64,000 nucleotides of DNA from Phaeosaccion multiseriatum (GCA_965112735.1 OZ218950.1:3782001-3846000); one strand, 5' to 3'. Shown: positions 22,881 through 35,406, counted from the stretch's first letter. Made by a program: numbers and translations. The notes: generated by a model from the letters alone, not told the origin.

Positions 22881-23460
22881 CATCCACTTTTCTCATCATC
22901 CAGCCCAGCTTCTTCGCGTGGACCCTGAGCCTGCTCACCTCATGCTCAGGAGACGGGCAAGGGCTCTTGCGGCGTGGGTAGGCATGCAGGGGCACACGGG
23001 GGAGGGAGGAGGAGGTCAGCTTAGCACTGCATAAACATTACGCCAGGCAGGCAATGCAATGCGTCTCTACGCACTCTCTCCCACCCTCACCGTCATCCAC
23101 CAGACCTGACTGGCCCCTGTGCCCTCTTTCGCGCTTCCTGCCCCCCTCTCCCCCCATCTACGTAGCTCTGGCCCATGGCTGTACGGGCGAGGTCTAGACT
23201 CTCACTCTTTCGCTCCTTTTCTCTGCTGTCGAGCTGCTCCGGTCTAAAAGCTAAAAGAAAAAAAAAAAAAAGGGGAGAAAAACAGAAAAACTGAAAAAGA
23301 GTAACGGCAATAAAAAAACGAGAGAGGAAAATCTCTTTCCTGCTTGCTTTCATCACCATGATCGAAGACGGTTGAGTCCATAATGTCCCCGTCCCTACTG
23401 TCGCTTCCATGAACGCCACCTCCGTGCCTATGTGCCACCTGCCTCTTGCTCCGCCGCTAC
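22880..23460 (+). repeat. Diverged direct duplicate of about 35700-36215
   Basis: Shared blocks in the same order: CCCAGCTTCTTC...GGACCCTGAGCCT, CAGCCTGCTCACCTCATG, AGGTCAGCTTAGCACTG, ATAAACATTACGCCAGGCAG, AGAGTAACGGCAA, and ACTGTCGCTTCCATGAACGC. Overall divergence is visible, including indels. Confidence 0.65.
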
Positions 23461-23489
23461 GGGACCTCCACTGGTTGTTGAAACGAACC

Positions 23490-25106
23490 TCATGTTGACG
23501 TCGCCACTGTTTGCTCTTGCCGTTGCCGGGCGAGAGTTCCAGGCTACGTACTGGGCGAGGCCACCGGAGTCCTCGGACAGGCTGAATGATGTTGCGGAGA
23601 GGGACCGATTTTCCGCCGCCCGCCATTACTCGCTCAACAAGTATCGGCGATGGATGGTAGTGGACTCACTCAGCAAGTACGGGGATGGCGGTGAGTGGGA
23701 GAGGAGGTGGGAGAGCTCACTTATCCTCCCTGAGGGAGAGGGTTGGGGCACACGTGAGCTGGGCCATTGCCCTGGCGCAAGTCGTGCTAAGGAGAGGGGA
23801 GGAGCCATAGATGGTCGTAAACGACAACATGCACCGAGCCTCACACGCACCGTTTCTCTCTCTCCACTACACAAGGGCCCGGAGAAGCACGGAGCTTTGA
23901 TCAGCAGCAGTTATGTCCGACGGAGCAAGTGTCCGAGGAGGAGGAGGAGGAGGAGGAGGAGCCATTCAAATGCAAGGACGAAGCGGGGGCCGGAGAATTG
24001 ACCATCATTCTTTCGGATACAGAGGAGAGGTGGAGTCGAGCGGGGAGGACGCAGAGTCGAGCCGAGGCGATGAGGAGGAGGGGGGCAGAGCTGAGCGGAG
24101 CGAAGACGACGAGGGAGAGGCCGACGGTGTCCTAGTGCCAGCGACCCCGCGCCAGGAAGGGCACTACTGCGACTATGATCCGTTGTACGACGAAGGAGCC
24201 ACGCAGATGGCCGAGACTGATACAGGTGTATTTTGGGGGCAACATCCACTAACTCCAGGGGCAGACCCCGCGTACTCCTTTCTTCTCCGACTGAAGACGA
24301 AGAATTGGGACGTCGGTGTCAGACAGGGAGAGACGGAGCCCGGCCCTCCGGCGGGACGAAGGAGGGGCAGCGCAGGCCTCCACCTACCACCCTCAGGACC
24401 AATGTCGGAAGGGAGATGACGCCGAAGCAAGGCGAGACGCCGGGGAAGGAACGAGGTGGCGGGGGAGGAGGCGGAGGAAGCAAGCTTGGTGGGCCGAAGA
24501 GGCCTCCGTGAGGGAGAGAACATCGGTCAAGGAGGTCAAGGCCAAAGCTCCGCCGGCCAGGAAGAGGAAGAGGAGAGAGAAGCAGCAGGCAGAAAGGCAC
24601 GCAGACCAGAAGCGTAGAAAAGCATCAGAGGAGATGGACCAAACTCGGACACATGAACAACACGGCGAGCAGGAGCCCAAGCGGGCGAAAGGGAAGGAGA
24701 AGTTGGGTGGGATTGCGAGGTGTGGCGCCCCGCTGACTCTAGAGAAGGAAGGCATGACAAGCGACCGCGGGGCCGATCTGAACAAGTGCAGCCGGCATTA
24801 GCGATACGCTGGGCGGGTACTGGGATTCGTCCTTCGCTTCCGCGGTGGAGAGGAGAGCCATTTCGGATATACAAGCTTGGCTCCTTCTTCTTCGACAAGC
24901 CCGGCCCCAAGACCACGGAGAGCAAGAGGCAGCGAGGGTTGCCCGAACGGTTCCGCAGCCCTTCCCCCCTGGCTGGAGACGAGAACCGGCCGGCAAGCGC
25001 GCGCACACGCATCGGAACGCATTCTAATATCAATTGTTCTAGTCCACGCCAAGCTTGCGCCCCTACCTGTAGCACGCGAGCGGCCCCTGACAGCCACCAT
25101 GTGTAG
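23490..25106 (+). pseudogene. Unrecognised protein-coding-like region, frames interrupted
   Basis: Several stretches look coding but do not form one frame. 23527-23690 encodes a charged segment (RLNDVAERDRFSAARHYSLN) ending at a GTGAGT donor. After an acceptor at 23873-23874 an acidic segment follows (PCTEQ-like, nine Glu in a row, ELTIILSDTEER). From about 24010 a different frame is acidic (EGEADGVLVPATPRQ...). 24500-24800 encodes a Lys/Arg/Glu-rich coiled-coil-like tail, and 24820-25030 another segment (PFRIYKLGSFFFDKPGP). I do not recognise the family. Either a lineage-specific gene with introns I misplace, or a decayed element gene. Confidence 0.3.
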
Positions 25107-25451
25107 AGAGCAGGGACGGCTCGCTCGCGCGGTCGGTGGCGGCGGAGAGACGGCGGCATGCAAACGTAGCTGCGTCCCGCTTGCTCGCTTGGCTGTGGCG
25201 AGGCTCGTGACTTCTATAACTAATATTACTTGTTTAATTTTAAATAACTTTTCTTTTACCACTACTACTTGTACTGTGTGTTACTGCTCCTGCTGCTGCT
25301 GCTCCTGCTGCTGCTTCTCGCTCCTGCTCCTGCTGCTGCCCACACAAGGTCCTCGGAACTGACGTACATGCCTTGGCAGCGCGACCAGCAGGAGGAGGAG
25401 GAGAAGGTAGTATACTCCTCCACCGCCCTCAGGGCCGTCGCCAGCTCCTGC
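25107..25451. other. 3' flank of deubiquitinase gene
   Basis: A spacer containing the downstream side of the deubiquitinase gene (minus strand) and a CTG/CTC trinucleotide tract (25285-25335). No gene seen. Confidence 0.5.
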
Positions 25452-27462
25452 TCAGACTCCTCGGTTGTCGTGCTCGTCCTCCTTCTCACCGTCCTCGTCC
25501 CTGGCGGCGAGGATGTCTTGCAGGATCTGCTCCTCGCTGATCCGTTCCTCCTCCTCGTCGTCGTCCTCCTCCCGCTGCTGCTGCTCCTCCTTCTGCTCCT
25601 CCTTCTGCTCGTCGTCGTTGTCGCTGTAAATGTACTTTCCCGGAACGTGGTCCGGCACGTACCGGTTGGTCGGGTCGTCGACGACCTTCCGTGACAGGCG
25701 CGGCTGCGGGTTGACCGTGTTAAAGGCCTGGTGGATGAGGATCCAGTCGTGGCGAGTGGTCCAGCTGACCGACCAGACCTTGATGTTCATGGCCGTAACG
25801 CGGTCCGCGTCGTCCTTTGTGCGGTACAGGTGGGGGTACATCCTCCCCCGCTTGTTAAGCTCATTGCCGGTCACCTGCTTGACGGCATGTGGGAGCATCT
25901 CTCGGATCTGCTCGACCTCCTCCTTCACCCCCGAGTTAATTTGGAAGACGGCCCTCCACATCCTTGTCCCGTCGGGCGAGAGGTACATGAGGGCGGAGGA
26001 GCCGTCCCCTGAGCGAGGGAGGGGGGGGGGGGTGGGAAAGGGGCAAGCAAGCAATGCATGAGGCAGGCCAAGTCAATTACGTGAGGGCGCATTGCTGAGC
26101 GATGATGGGCAATCTTACTCACCATCGGAGAGGCCGATGATGAAGGAGATGATGATCTCGGCCATGAAGGGGTCCGTGAGCGGCCTCTCCGGCTCGCCAG
26201 CAAGGGTCCAGAGGAAGAGGCACCGGAGACGTGGGTAAAACTGGAACGTCTTACTGCTCCTGCACCCCGAATAGAGGTGGAGGACAGCGAGGGCCTGGTG
26301 TGGGTGCGGGCGTGCAAGCCACGAGGTTAGCTACGGAGGAGCGAGTCAAGCGAGTAGCAAAAAGAAACGCTACATACCGTGGGGTTGTGGTAGAGCATGA
26401 GCCGCGACCGGATAAAATTGCCATGCTTGTCTTTTGCCGTCTTGCTGACTTGCAGGTACGGCTTGCCGGCAAAGCCTCCGTCGAAGTGAAAGCGAAAGTA
26501 CTCCGTCGTTGGCGGCTCATCTCTGAGTCCCACGCCCACCCTGTTGTAAGAAACGATTCCATCGGCGCCCCCCATACCGTTGTTGACAGCCAACGTCTTG
26601 CGCCCCTCCTTCGACTTGAACATCTGGAGGTAGAGGTTCTTTCCCTTGGGCCCCTTTGAGCCAGGCGCTCTCCCACTGAGCAGGTAGTCGGGCCGATTGG
26701 CGACGACGAGAGCGACCTTCCCCTCCGGCGAGCATAGGAATCGCTTGTACAACCATCGAAGCAGCTTGCGGGAGGCCTGGTTTGTTGAGGGCAGGGGTGG
26801 AGGGGATCGATCGTTTGAGCGAGGGCAGTCAACCAACTAAACACGTCAACAAGCAACCGCTCACCTGCTCCAGATTGAAGTCCAGCGCCTCCTTCGGCGT
26901 ACGAATGTTAGCCTTTGGGCACTGGTCCCACAGGTTCATGACGTGTCGCGTGTCCTCGTTCCTCCAACCGTCTGGCTTGCTCGCCTGCGTCACAAAGGCT
27001 TCGAACTGCTCCCTTGTCTGCAACTGCAGTATGTCGCCCTTGAGTCGCCGCTTCTCGTCCTCGGTGTTCTGCCCCCGTGTCATTACGGTGTGCAGGTTGC
27101 AGTGGGGCAGCTTGAGCTGCGCACGCCCGGACCCTGTCTTGCTGAGGTAGTGCTCGTTGAGGTGGTTCCAGACCTCGAGCTTGTGCGGGGAGAGCAGGCC
27201 GGTCTTGCTCAAGAATTCCAAGTCTCGGAAAGAAATGGAAGACTTGTTGGGTTTGTTGGCATTCCCGGAATGGTTCTTGAACCGCAGAACTTGGTCCAAG
27301 AGTTGGGCGTGAGGGGCCTGCTTGTACTTTGCTCCCTTGGGTCCATGCGCCTCGTTCGAGAAGAGGAGGCTCGTGGCCATTATCGCGCGTAGGGTGCTTG
27401 GGGGAAAGCACTTTGCGTTGTGCACTGATTCAAGGACCTAAAGTCGAGGGACGATACAGGCA

Positions 27463-27497
<35 letters not shown>

Positions 27498-27529
27498 CAG
27501 TGAGTGAGAGAGAGAGAGAGAGAGTCAGT

Positions 27530-27575
<46 letters not shown>

Positions 27576-27579
27576 CAGT

Positions 27580-27629
<50 letters not shown>

Positions 27630-30600
27630 CAGTGTGAGTAACAGCCACGCAGAAGCAAGCAATGGCTGAGGCAGCCACTCGCATACTAGTACCAACCTCG
27701 TCTACTCTCCGGTCGTTGTGCAGTCCATTCAGCACCATGGGCCCCGTCCTCATCGTGGACGATAGCACAGGGAACCCCAAGCAGGAAATGATCTTCCCCG
27801 TCTCGCCATTGTGTCGGAGAAGCTCCCCCCACAGCGTAAAGCCCTTGAGTAGTTCGGTGGGGCCGCTGCTCTTGTCGCTGGTTCCGCGGCCGAAGTAGCG
27901 ACCCTTGGCCACAACATTCAAGTGGTCGGCGAGGAGCTGCTGTTCCGTCTCGCCGTTGGCCTTGGAGAGGATGAAGTCCCTCCCATGGTCGTCGCAGTCG
28001 TCCGGGTTTGCCCCAGGGCGCATTGCGGCCGCAAACTCGTTAAACCCGGGGTGATTCCCCGAGCAAAACTTGAAGGTCTCGGACCCAGACTCCCCGGTCG
28101 CAGGAAAGCCAGACTTGTGGGTTCGCCACAACGTCTTGGCCGCCATGTCCCCTGCCTCCTTGGTATGCAGGGTGGGGCATTTGACCACCTCCTTGCAGTC
28201 GGGGCAGGTAAACTGCACAATTCTACCGCCCTCGGGCCACACTGCCTCACCTCCCCATTCGTACCCACCAGGGGGTAGCTCATGGCACCCACAGTAGGGG
28301 GTGGTGGGGGACAGCAGGTATCCTGCCAGATAGTTGTCGCACTGAGCAGCGGGCGGGGGTTGGTCCAAAATTAGCAAAAAAAAAAAGACCGCAACAAGCT
28401 GTGTCAGCCAGCCAGCCACAAGCAAAAGCACCTACCGCTTTTTTCACATCCTTCGGCTTTGGGTTTTCCCCGCGGACACCCCAATTCTTCAGCATTTGCT
28501 TGACTTCAGCAGCCACGTCCTGGTGCACGAGCAAGGTTGGGACAGCACACAAATCAAAGTCGTGAGCAAGCAAGGCCCTGCGCGGCAGGAAGCAGCCAGC
28601 CCTTGCTTGCCTTGCTTACCACAGTGTTGACGGTGTTGCCGCTACTCCTGCTTCCTGCTCCATCAGCTTGTTGCTCCTCGTCCTGGGGGGGGGGGGGGCA
28701 GAGAACCAATCAACCCGTGAGCAATGCACGCACGTCTTCCTGCTGCATCAGCCCACGTCTTACCTCATCCTCATCGTCGCTGCTGCTGGCGATATCAACA
28801 ACTGGTGGTTCCTGTTGCTGCTCAGGACTGCGCCTGTCGCCCCCCCGGTCGGCACCCCCATCGTCGTCGCTCATCCCGGTGAGGTCAATGACTGCCCCCT
28901 CCTCCGTCTCACCGGGGCCGGCCGCAGGGGCTTGGGCCATCAACTCGTCCTCCTCCTCCTTCTCCCCGTACTCCAGCTCGGTAGCGTCCGAGTCCTCCTC
29001 AATCTCCAGTTCCGTATCGGCCACACTCTCATCGTCTTCCTCCCGGTGGCCTTCGTTGTCTCCTCCTCCTCCTCCTCCTCCTCCTCCTCCTCCTCCTCCT
29101 CCTCCTCCTCCTCCTCCTCCTCCTCCTCCTCCTCCTCCTCCTCCGCCGCCGCCGCCGCCGCCACCACCCCTCCTCCTCCTCCTCCTCCTCCGCCGCCGCC
29201 GCCAGCCCCCCGCCCCCCCCCTCCTCCTCCTGCTCCCTCCATTCGGCTCCGACTCCGCTTCTGCCCGCGACCCCTCCGTCCTCCTCCTCCTCCTGCTCCT
29301 CCTGCTCCTGCTCCTCCTCCTGCTCCTCCTGCTCCTCCTGCTGCTGCTGCTATGCCCTCCGGAGACAATGCCTGGCCGTCGCAGGCCTCATCACTCCTCT
29401 TGCTCTCTTCCACCCCTTCGTCCGCCATGGCCTCGTAGGGAGAGTTTGATGGGAAGAGGAAGGTTCCGTCAGCTCCGAGATGGACGAGCACATGGGGGGT
29501 CTCTCCATGCAGTCGGTGGGCTCGTTCTGTGGTAAACGTGCCCAGAAGCACACCATCCCGCAGCTCGTTGAGTGGTACGTCGGGTTGGCGCTTGACGACG
29601 ATGCATCTCTCACCACCCAGCGCCCTAGTCTCTTGCTCGAGCAGGAAATCGGTGCGAGGGCAGAAGCCCTGGCACTCCTCTCCTCCTCCTGCTGCTCCTG
29701 CTCCTTCCCCCGTGCCCCTCTCCATCCGTTGGCTTGGGAAGTCCAAACCCCCATCCTCGCGGAGAGTGACCATCTCAAGGGTGGCCTCTTCTCCACCAAG
29801 TTCAGTGGCCCTCTCAATGGTGAAGGTGCTGTAGAGCACCCCATCCCGATCCTCATCCTGAAGCTCGGTGCCCGTCTCGAGGACGAGGATGATGAAGACA
29901 TTCCTCCTCGCCTCCACATCCAGGAGCTGCTGGGTGCGAGGGCAGCTGCTGCTCTCACTGACGCGATACAGGACGGTGGTGGCACAGTCCACACCACCTT
30001 CCACGCTCCTCAGGAGCGCTTGCTCACCCATGTCATGCCGACACACCCTTGCATCGTCGGCCATGTACCAGTGTCCTTCGTGCTTATAGTGGGCCACAAA
30101 GTGCCCTGCACCGTCAGCTCCTTGGTGCACCAGCACGGCGGAGGCGTCCACGGACAGGCCTCTCCGCTCCATGCGTCCGGGAATGTGGATGGAGGACTCG
30201 ACATCTTTGAGGACCTGCGGGGGGGGGGGTTTCGATCCGTCGGTCTTGTTCTTGCTCCCCTTCTTCTTGCTCCCCTCCTTCTTGCTCGCCTCCTTCTTGC
30301 TCGCCTCGCGCAAGCGCTGAGAGTTTCCAAGCAAAGCATTAGGCAGAGCAAAGAGAAAAAAAAATCAAAAAAATCAACGGTTAGTATTATGTCAATGGCC
30401 TAGTCTTAAGCAACCGCTCGCGCCTTTTTTTTTTCCTTCCCTCAACGCCCTACTAACACTCGCGCACTCGCACACCCCCCAACTCTTTGCTTTGCTCTCT
30501 CTCTCTCTCTCACACACGCACACACATTCACACACACACTCTCACACCCACCACACGCACGCACACCACACGCACACACACACACACACACCACACACAA

Positions 30601-31840
30601 CACGCGCGCACTCGCACACACACACACACACATACACAGACATACAGACATACGCACCCCCCACTCTTTGCTTTGCTCTCTCTTTCACCCACACCCACAC
30701 CCACACCCACCCACACGCACACAATTCATTCACACGCGCGCACACACACACTGACACGCACACACACTCACACACATTCACACGCACACGCACACAATTC
30801 ATTCACACGCGCGCACACACACACACACTGACACGCACACACACTCACACACATTCACACGCGCGCACACGCACACCCACACATACACACACACACGCGC
30901 GCACACACACCCACACACACCCACACACTGACACACACACACACCCACACCCACACCCACCCACACGCACACAATTCATTCACACGCGCGCACACACACT
31001 GACACGCACACACACTCACACACATTCACACGCGCACACGCACACGCACACCCACACACACACACACACATTCACACGCACACACATTCACACACACATA
31101 CACACTGACACGCGCGCACACACACACACATTCACACGCACACACGTGCACTCGCACACACACGCACACGCACACACATTCACACGCACACACACATACA
31201 CAGACCCCCCCACTCTTTGCTTTGCTCTCTCTCTCTCTCTCACACACACCCACACCCACACACGCGCACTCGACACCCACCACACGCACGCACACCACAC
31301 GCACACACACACGCACACGCACGCAAACGCACACGCACACACACCCACACGCACACAATTCATTCACACGCGCGCACACACACACACACCACACGCACAC
31401 ACCCACCCACACACATTCACACGCGCGCACGCAAACACTCACCCACCCCCGCACTCACGTTAATAATGACCATGACATACTCGGGGGGGGGCTTGGACAT
31501 TTCCATATTGCTCGACAAGCCGTCCTGGACAGCGTCCTGGATAGACTCGTTCATGATGGCGTCGGCCGTAACCGTTAGGACCATGTCCTCCGCCCCACAG
31601 TGGTTCATGACAGAAGCGGCGACGTTGCCGGCGTCGTTCTGCCCCCCCCTGTGGCACATGCCCTCGTCTGCGAGCAACTTCTCCAGCTTGTCCATCTCGT
31701 GGAGGGGCAGGGGCGGGCCTTGCTTGTTGATGGCCTCGCCGAGGGCCGCAGCTGCAACCCCAAGGAGGCTTTTGCCCTTGCTCTTGACGGACTGGCACAA
31801 GGTGGGGCTGCCCCGCGTGGCGGAGGCAAACTGAATTGGG

Positions 31841-31871
<31 letters not shown>

Positions 31872-32278
31872 AGAGAGAAAAGTGAGCTCGGGAGGTTCAC
31901 TTTTTGCTTGACTCGGACCTCATCGCCCCGGCATCTACGTACCAGCTGAAGCGCAGCCGCAACATAGCATTGGTTTAGTCTATTCTCACACCCGCGGGAG
32001 GGAGGGGCGTTGTTGATATTGTTGTTCGCCCCGGTGCGGGGCGAAACGAGGCAGCGGTTTGTCGAAGCCTTATCGATAAGGCGGGGAAAGTCCTCGTCGC
32101 TGTCGAGGCTGAAGGTGGCCCCGTCGGTGGAGGAGGAAGTGGGGGGCGCGGAACGCTTCTTGTGGCGGGCATCGGTGCGCGGCACGGCCCTGCCCCGTTT
32201 GGCCACTTCAAACCAATCTCCGCCCTCCTCGGCCGCCGAAGAGGAGCCGTGCGCTGCGTTCTTTCGATTGTCGGACAT
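25452..32278 (-). CDS. USP-type (C19) deubiquitinase fused to an unrecognised C-terminal region (10 exons)
   Basis: Exons (minus strand): 31943-32278, 31459-31830, 28764-30316, 28620-28682, 28436-28519, 27697-28341, 26865-27437, 26378-26776, 26123-26294, 25452-26008. The catalytic domain is small: Cys box in exon 1 ([16 protein letters not shown]), a [18 protein letters not shown] stretch in exon 2, and the His box in exon 3 ([20 protein letters not shown], then WYMADDARV). Downstream are [11 protein letters not shown] and [13 protein letters not shown], both matching SUMO-interacting motifs next to acidic residues. The C-terminal half (exons 6-10) contains a CPDC zinc-ribbon-like pair and many aromatic residues but no family I recognise. 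It ends in a Glu/Asp-rich tail. Phases agree at all junctions, but within exon 3 the frame changes inside a GGA/poly-C tract (29030-29225; exon length is 3n+2), so a sequencing indel or a real frameshift is present. About 1,580 aa if corrected. Confidence 0.7.
30360..31440. repeat. CA-rich higher-order repeat inside the deubiquitinase intron
   Basis: About 960 bp of (CA)n with CG-containing variants fills the 1.14-kb intron between exons 2 and 3. It has longer-range order: CTCTTTGCTTTGCTCTCTC recurs near 30482, 30663 and 31211, and ACAATTCATTCACACGCGCG recurs near 30720, 30795, 30970 and 31356. On the gene's sense strand it is (TG)n. Confidence 0.9.
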
Positions 32279-33086
32279 TTCGATTGTCTGCTCGTCTGCT
32301 GAGGGAGGTGCGGAGAGGCCGCGGAGTTAGAGCAAGGAAGGCGCGGGGGGGGGGAAGTAGACGTAGAGGGTGGGCGACATTATTCGCTGCTGGCAATGAC
32401 GCACGCGCGAGGGTGCTCCATGGAAGCATCACGCGACGCACACGCACCTGTTGTATTTGCTTCTTGCTCTCTCTGTGGCTGTCTGTGTGTTGTGGGCTTG
32501 TTTTTGAAAAAAAAGTGAGCGGGAGATGCTCTCGGCGCTAAGTCGCCAAACCCCGGGGGGGGGGCGGGGGGGCCACTCTTCGATTGGAGAACGAATAACA
32601 TGGTTTCAGCTCGACGACGATGGTGCGAGGGGGACGAGGAGGAGCGAGCTTGCCTCTGGTGGCAACAACAAGCATGTCACAGAGAATCGACGTCGGGCTC
32701 CGGGTTCTGGGCCATAGCGCCGCCGCAGGCCAGCGGTCTGGGCTTCAGGGGGGGGGGGAGGGAGACATTATGCTGGCTTCGGGGGGGCTTGTTGCTTTCG
32801 GCCGCAGGCCGCCTCAGGCTTCTGCTGCTTATCGGGGGGGGGGGGGGGAGCCGATGCCCTGGACGATGTGCGCCCTTCTTCGCCGCCTTTGCTGCGCGGG
32901 CTTGCTTCAAAAGTGACCTTTTCCGGAGAGAATAGCAGGCTCTCGCTCGCTCAAACGACTCATGCCCCATCTACGTCAGCTCCGAGGAGCGGGCGAGGCC
33001 GGAGACCTTGTGGCTGGATTGGGAGCGGCGCCTGGCCGGCAGTAGCAAGCACCATGGACTTTGAGGAAGTAGCAGTTTTATTTTTA
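32279..33086. other. Upstream flank of deubiquitinase gene
   Basis: An 800-bp spacer with several poly-G runs (32345-32355, 32555-32571, 32750-32758, 32834-32846). The deubiquitinase promoter should be at its left end. No gene supported. Confidence 0.5.
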
Positions 33087-34803
33087 GTTATAGGGGAGGT
33101 TCTCCCCGGGCGAAGCCCGGGGAGAATTTATCCTCCAAGCGAGTTAACGAGCGGGAGGAGAAACCTCCCTTCTTAGGGGAGGTTCTCCCCGGTCAGCTTT
33201 CTCATCAGGTACACCAGGACTCGCTCTGCCCTGCTGTGCCGCCCGCACGAATGGATACTGGGGAAGAAGAAGGGGGAGGCAGGTTCTTCTCCTGTGAGGA
33301 GGAGGGAGTTCGAAGAAGGGCACCGACATTAATGGATACAGGTGGGGGGGGGGGTGGGGAAACAGCCCAAGGCAGCGGTGGATTAGCACGTCCCACCACT
33401 GTGGGGCGAGAGAAATGCCATAAACTAGGTCTTTAAAAGACTTTGCGGAAAAATGGCACGGCCGGGCATGGACCACCAGCATCAGTTCCCTCACAACTCG
33501 GCAGCAGCAGCAGCACCACCACCACAGCAGCTTCAGCTTTCTCATCAGGTACACCAGGACTCGCTCTGCCCTGCTGCGCCGCCCGCACGAATGGATACTG
33601 GGGAAGAAGAAGGGGGAGGCAGGTTCTTCTCCTGTGAGGAGGAGGGAGTTCCAAGAAGGGCACCGACATCAATGGATACAGGTGGGGGGGTTGGGGAAGC
33701 AGCCCAAGGCCGGTGGATTACCACGTCCCACCACTCCGCCAAAGGGCACTGCATACTGGCTGCTGCTGCTGCTGCTCTCGGCCAACAAGCGACAGGGGGG
33801 GGGGGAAGGAGAGGAGGATTAGCCCAGCCATGACACCCCACCACTCCGCCACTCTGATCCTTTACCCCGACACCGGCAAGGACGTCAGCCGCTAGGAGTA
33901 TCGCCTCAGCCACAGCCACCACCGCCAGCAGGAGGGCCTGCAGCAGCTGCTGTGCCGCCCCCACCACACGGCCACCAGCCAAGCCAACCACGACTCAGAC
34001 CCACCAGGCAGAGAGAGGCTTCCTCCCCCGGCGAGGCTGCTTTCTCAGGAATACTACGTTGCCTCCACCACGACGGCAGACGCGAGTGGCAACCAGCCAG
34101 GGAAGACGCGGAGGCAGTAGACTAGAGGGAGGGGGGATATGCACCAGCAGAGGCAGGGCGAGGCAGGGCAGAGGAGGAGGCAGAGGCAGCATTCTAGAAC
34201 GGAGGGCCGCACATGCTGCTGTGGAGAGAGCAACGGTCAGCAGGCTCAGTCCCGGTACAGCTGTATTACGGAGGACGACACGTGCTGTAGCGGTCCCGCA
34301 GAGGTCACGAGTCCGCAATAGCTCCAGTCCCACCACGACCCTGGACCACGGAGGACGGCACGTGCTGCAGCGCAGAGATCACGAGTCAGCAAGCTGCCTG
34401 AGTCCCGGTACTGCTCGAGCACGGAGGACGAGACGTGCTGTAGCGCAGCAGAGCAAAGGGTGATAGCTGCGAGCCTGCCTGGCTCGATGGTGTGGCTGGT
34501 CGGTGCTAACGACAATGTTCTTTCGGAGGAGGAGCGCGGCGTGCCAGTCCAGTGCCTGCACGCATTGCCGGCACCGTCGGGATGATGCCTCTCCAGTTCT
34601 AGCAGCAGCAAGCGGCTACAGATCATTGGTTAGCTCAGTAGCTTCAGTTCCTTATGTAAACTTACGTAAATATGTACCTATTGCCTGCGTTTGGCTGTGT
34701 ATAGGCCGCGTTGTTGGCCCTGCAGTGGCTGTCTTAAAACATAGGCTCCACAAGAAATACTACCACAGCTTGCCTGACGCAGTTACGGGAGAACCTCCCC
34801 TAT
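33087..34803. mobile_element. 1.7-kb segment with 17-bp inverted ends
   Basis: ATAGGGGAGGTTCTCCC near 33090-33106 recurs inverted as GGGAGAACCTCCCCTAT at about 34787-34803. A further copy of AGGGGAGGTTCTCCCC lies at 33176-33191, and a GC-rich hairpin (CCCCGGGC/GCCCGGGG) at 33105-33123. No long coding frame. The interior holds a ~205-bp direct duplication and a cluster of ACGGAGGACG...CGTGCTGTAGCG repeats (34265-34445). Probably a non-autonomous element or a nest of them; no target duplication was identified. Confidence 0.5.
33193..33742 (+). repeat. Direct duplication of ~205 bp, 340 bp apart
   Basis: 33193-33405 and 33533-33742 are nearly identical, starting CAGCTTTCTCATCAGGTACA and ending near CACGTCCCACCACT. 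Differences are mainly G-run lengths and single substitutions. Confidence 0.9.
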
Positions 34804-35016
34804 CACGCTCTTCTTGTATAACTTACTGCTCAGCTCACTTCCCCCCTTGCCCGCCGCTCCCCCCGTTCGGACAGCGGCACATCGGACGGGGATAGAGTGG
34901 TTGATTGCCTTCCCCTCCTGCTCCTTCTCGTCCGCTGTGAGGGGTGTCACGCCAGCGCGCTGCCCGTGTCCAATCCATCTAAAGGCAGGCATACCATCCA
35001 TGCCAAGGTAGGTATT
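34804..35016. other. Spacer
   Basis: No feature recognised. Confidence 0.4.
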
Positions 35017-35406
35017 CTACTCTCCGTCGTCGAAGCTGAAGCCCATGGCCTGCAAGGAGGGAGTAGTCGACGCACACACGTCTCTTGTGCACAACAAGCC
35101 TCTTGGGTTTCCGCGTCGACGCCATATGTGAGGCCGGTGCCTTCCTCCTCTTTTAAAAATGGAGGGAGGTACCGGCCCCACACTACTGAGCAGCTGCGGC
35201 CCGAAGGAAGCCACCTCGGGAGGTGCGCTGCCGATCACTTCCAAAGGAGTGTCTGCAAGGTCGTTTAGCCAGGAGGGGCCCGTATCCTGTCCATCCTCTT
35301 CCAACCCTCGCCCCGATCTCAACCCCCGTATGCAGCGAGGTCGGTCCTCTGCCTTTTCGTCCTTCTCCAAGGCCTCACCCGGCACTGAGGGGTCATTCGC
35401 CCTCAA
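35017..35406 (-). CDS. Possible small hypothetical protein or exon
   Basis: A minus-strand open frame (129 aa) with balanced composition unlike the repeat frames around it (LADTPLEVIGSAPPEVASFG, ending QAMGFSFDDGE). No domain recognised. The frame could extend upstream as an exon. I include it only because its composition looks coding; there is no homology or splice evidence. Confidence 0.2.
   Translation of the reverse strand: MRANDPSVPGEALEKDEKAEDRPRCIRGLRSGRGLEEDGQDTGPSWLNDLADTPLEVIGSAPPEVASFGPQLLSSVGPVPPSIFKRGGRHRPHIWRRRGNPRGLLCTRDVCASTTPSLQAMGFSFDDGE

Noticed and set aside
30487-31463. His-Thr-rich and Val-Cys-rich open frames
   Set aside because: Translations of the (CA)n array in the deubiquitinase intron.
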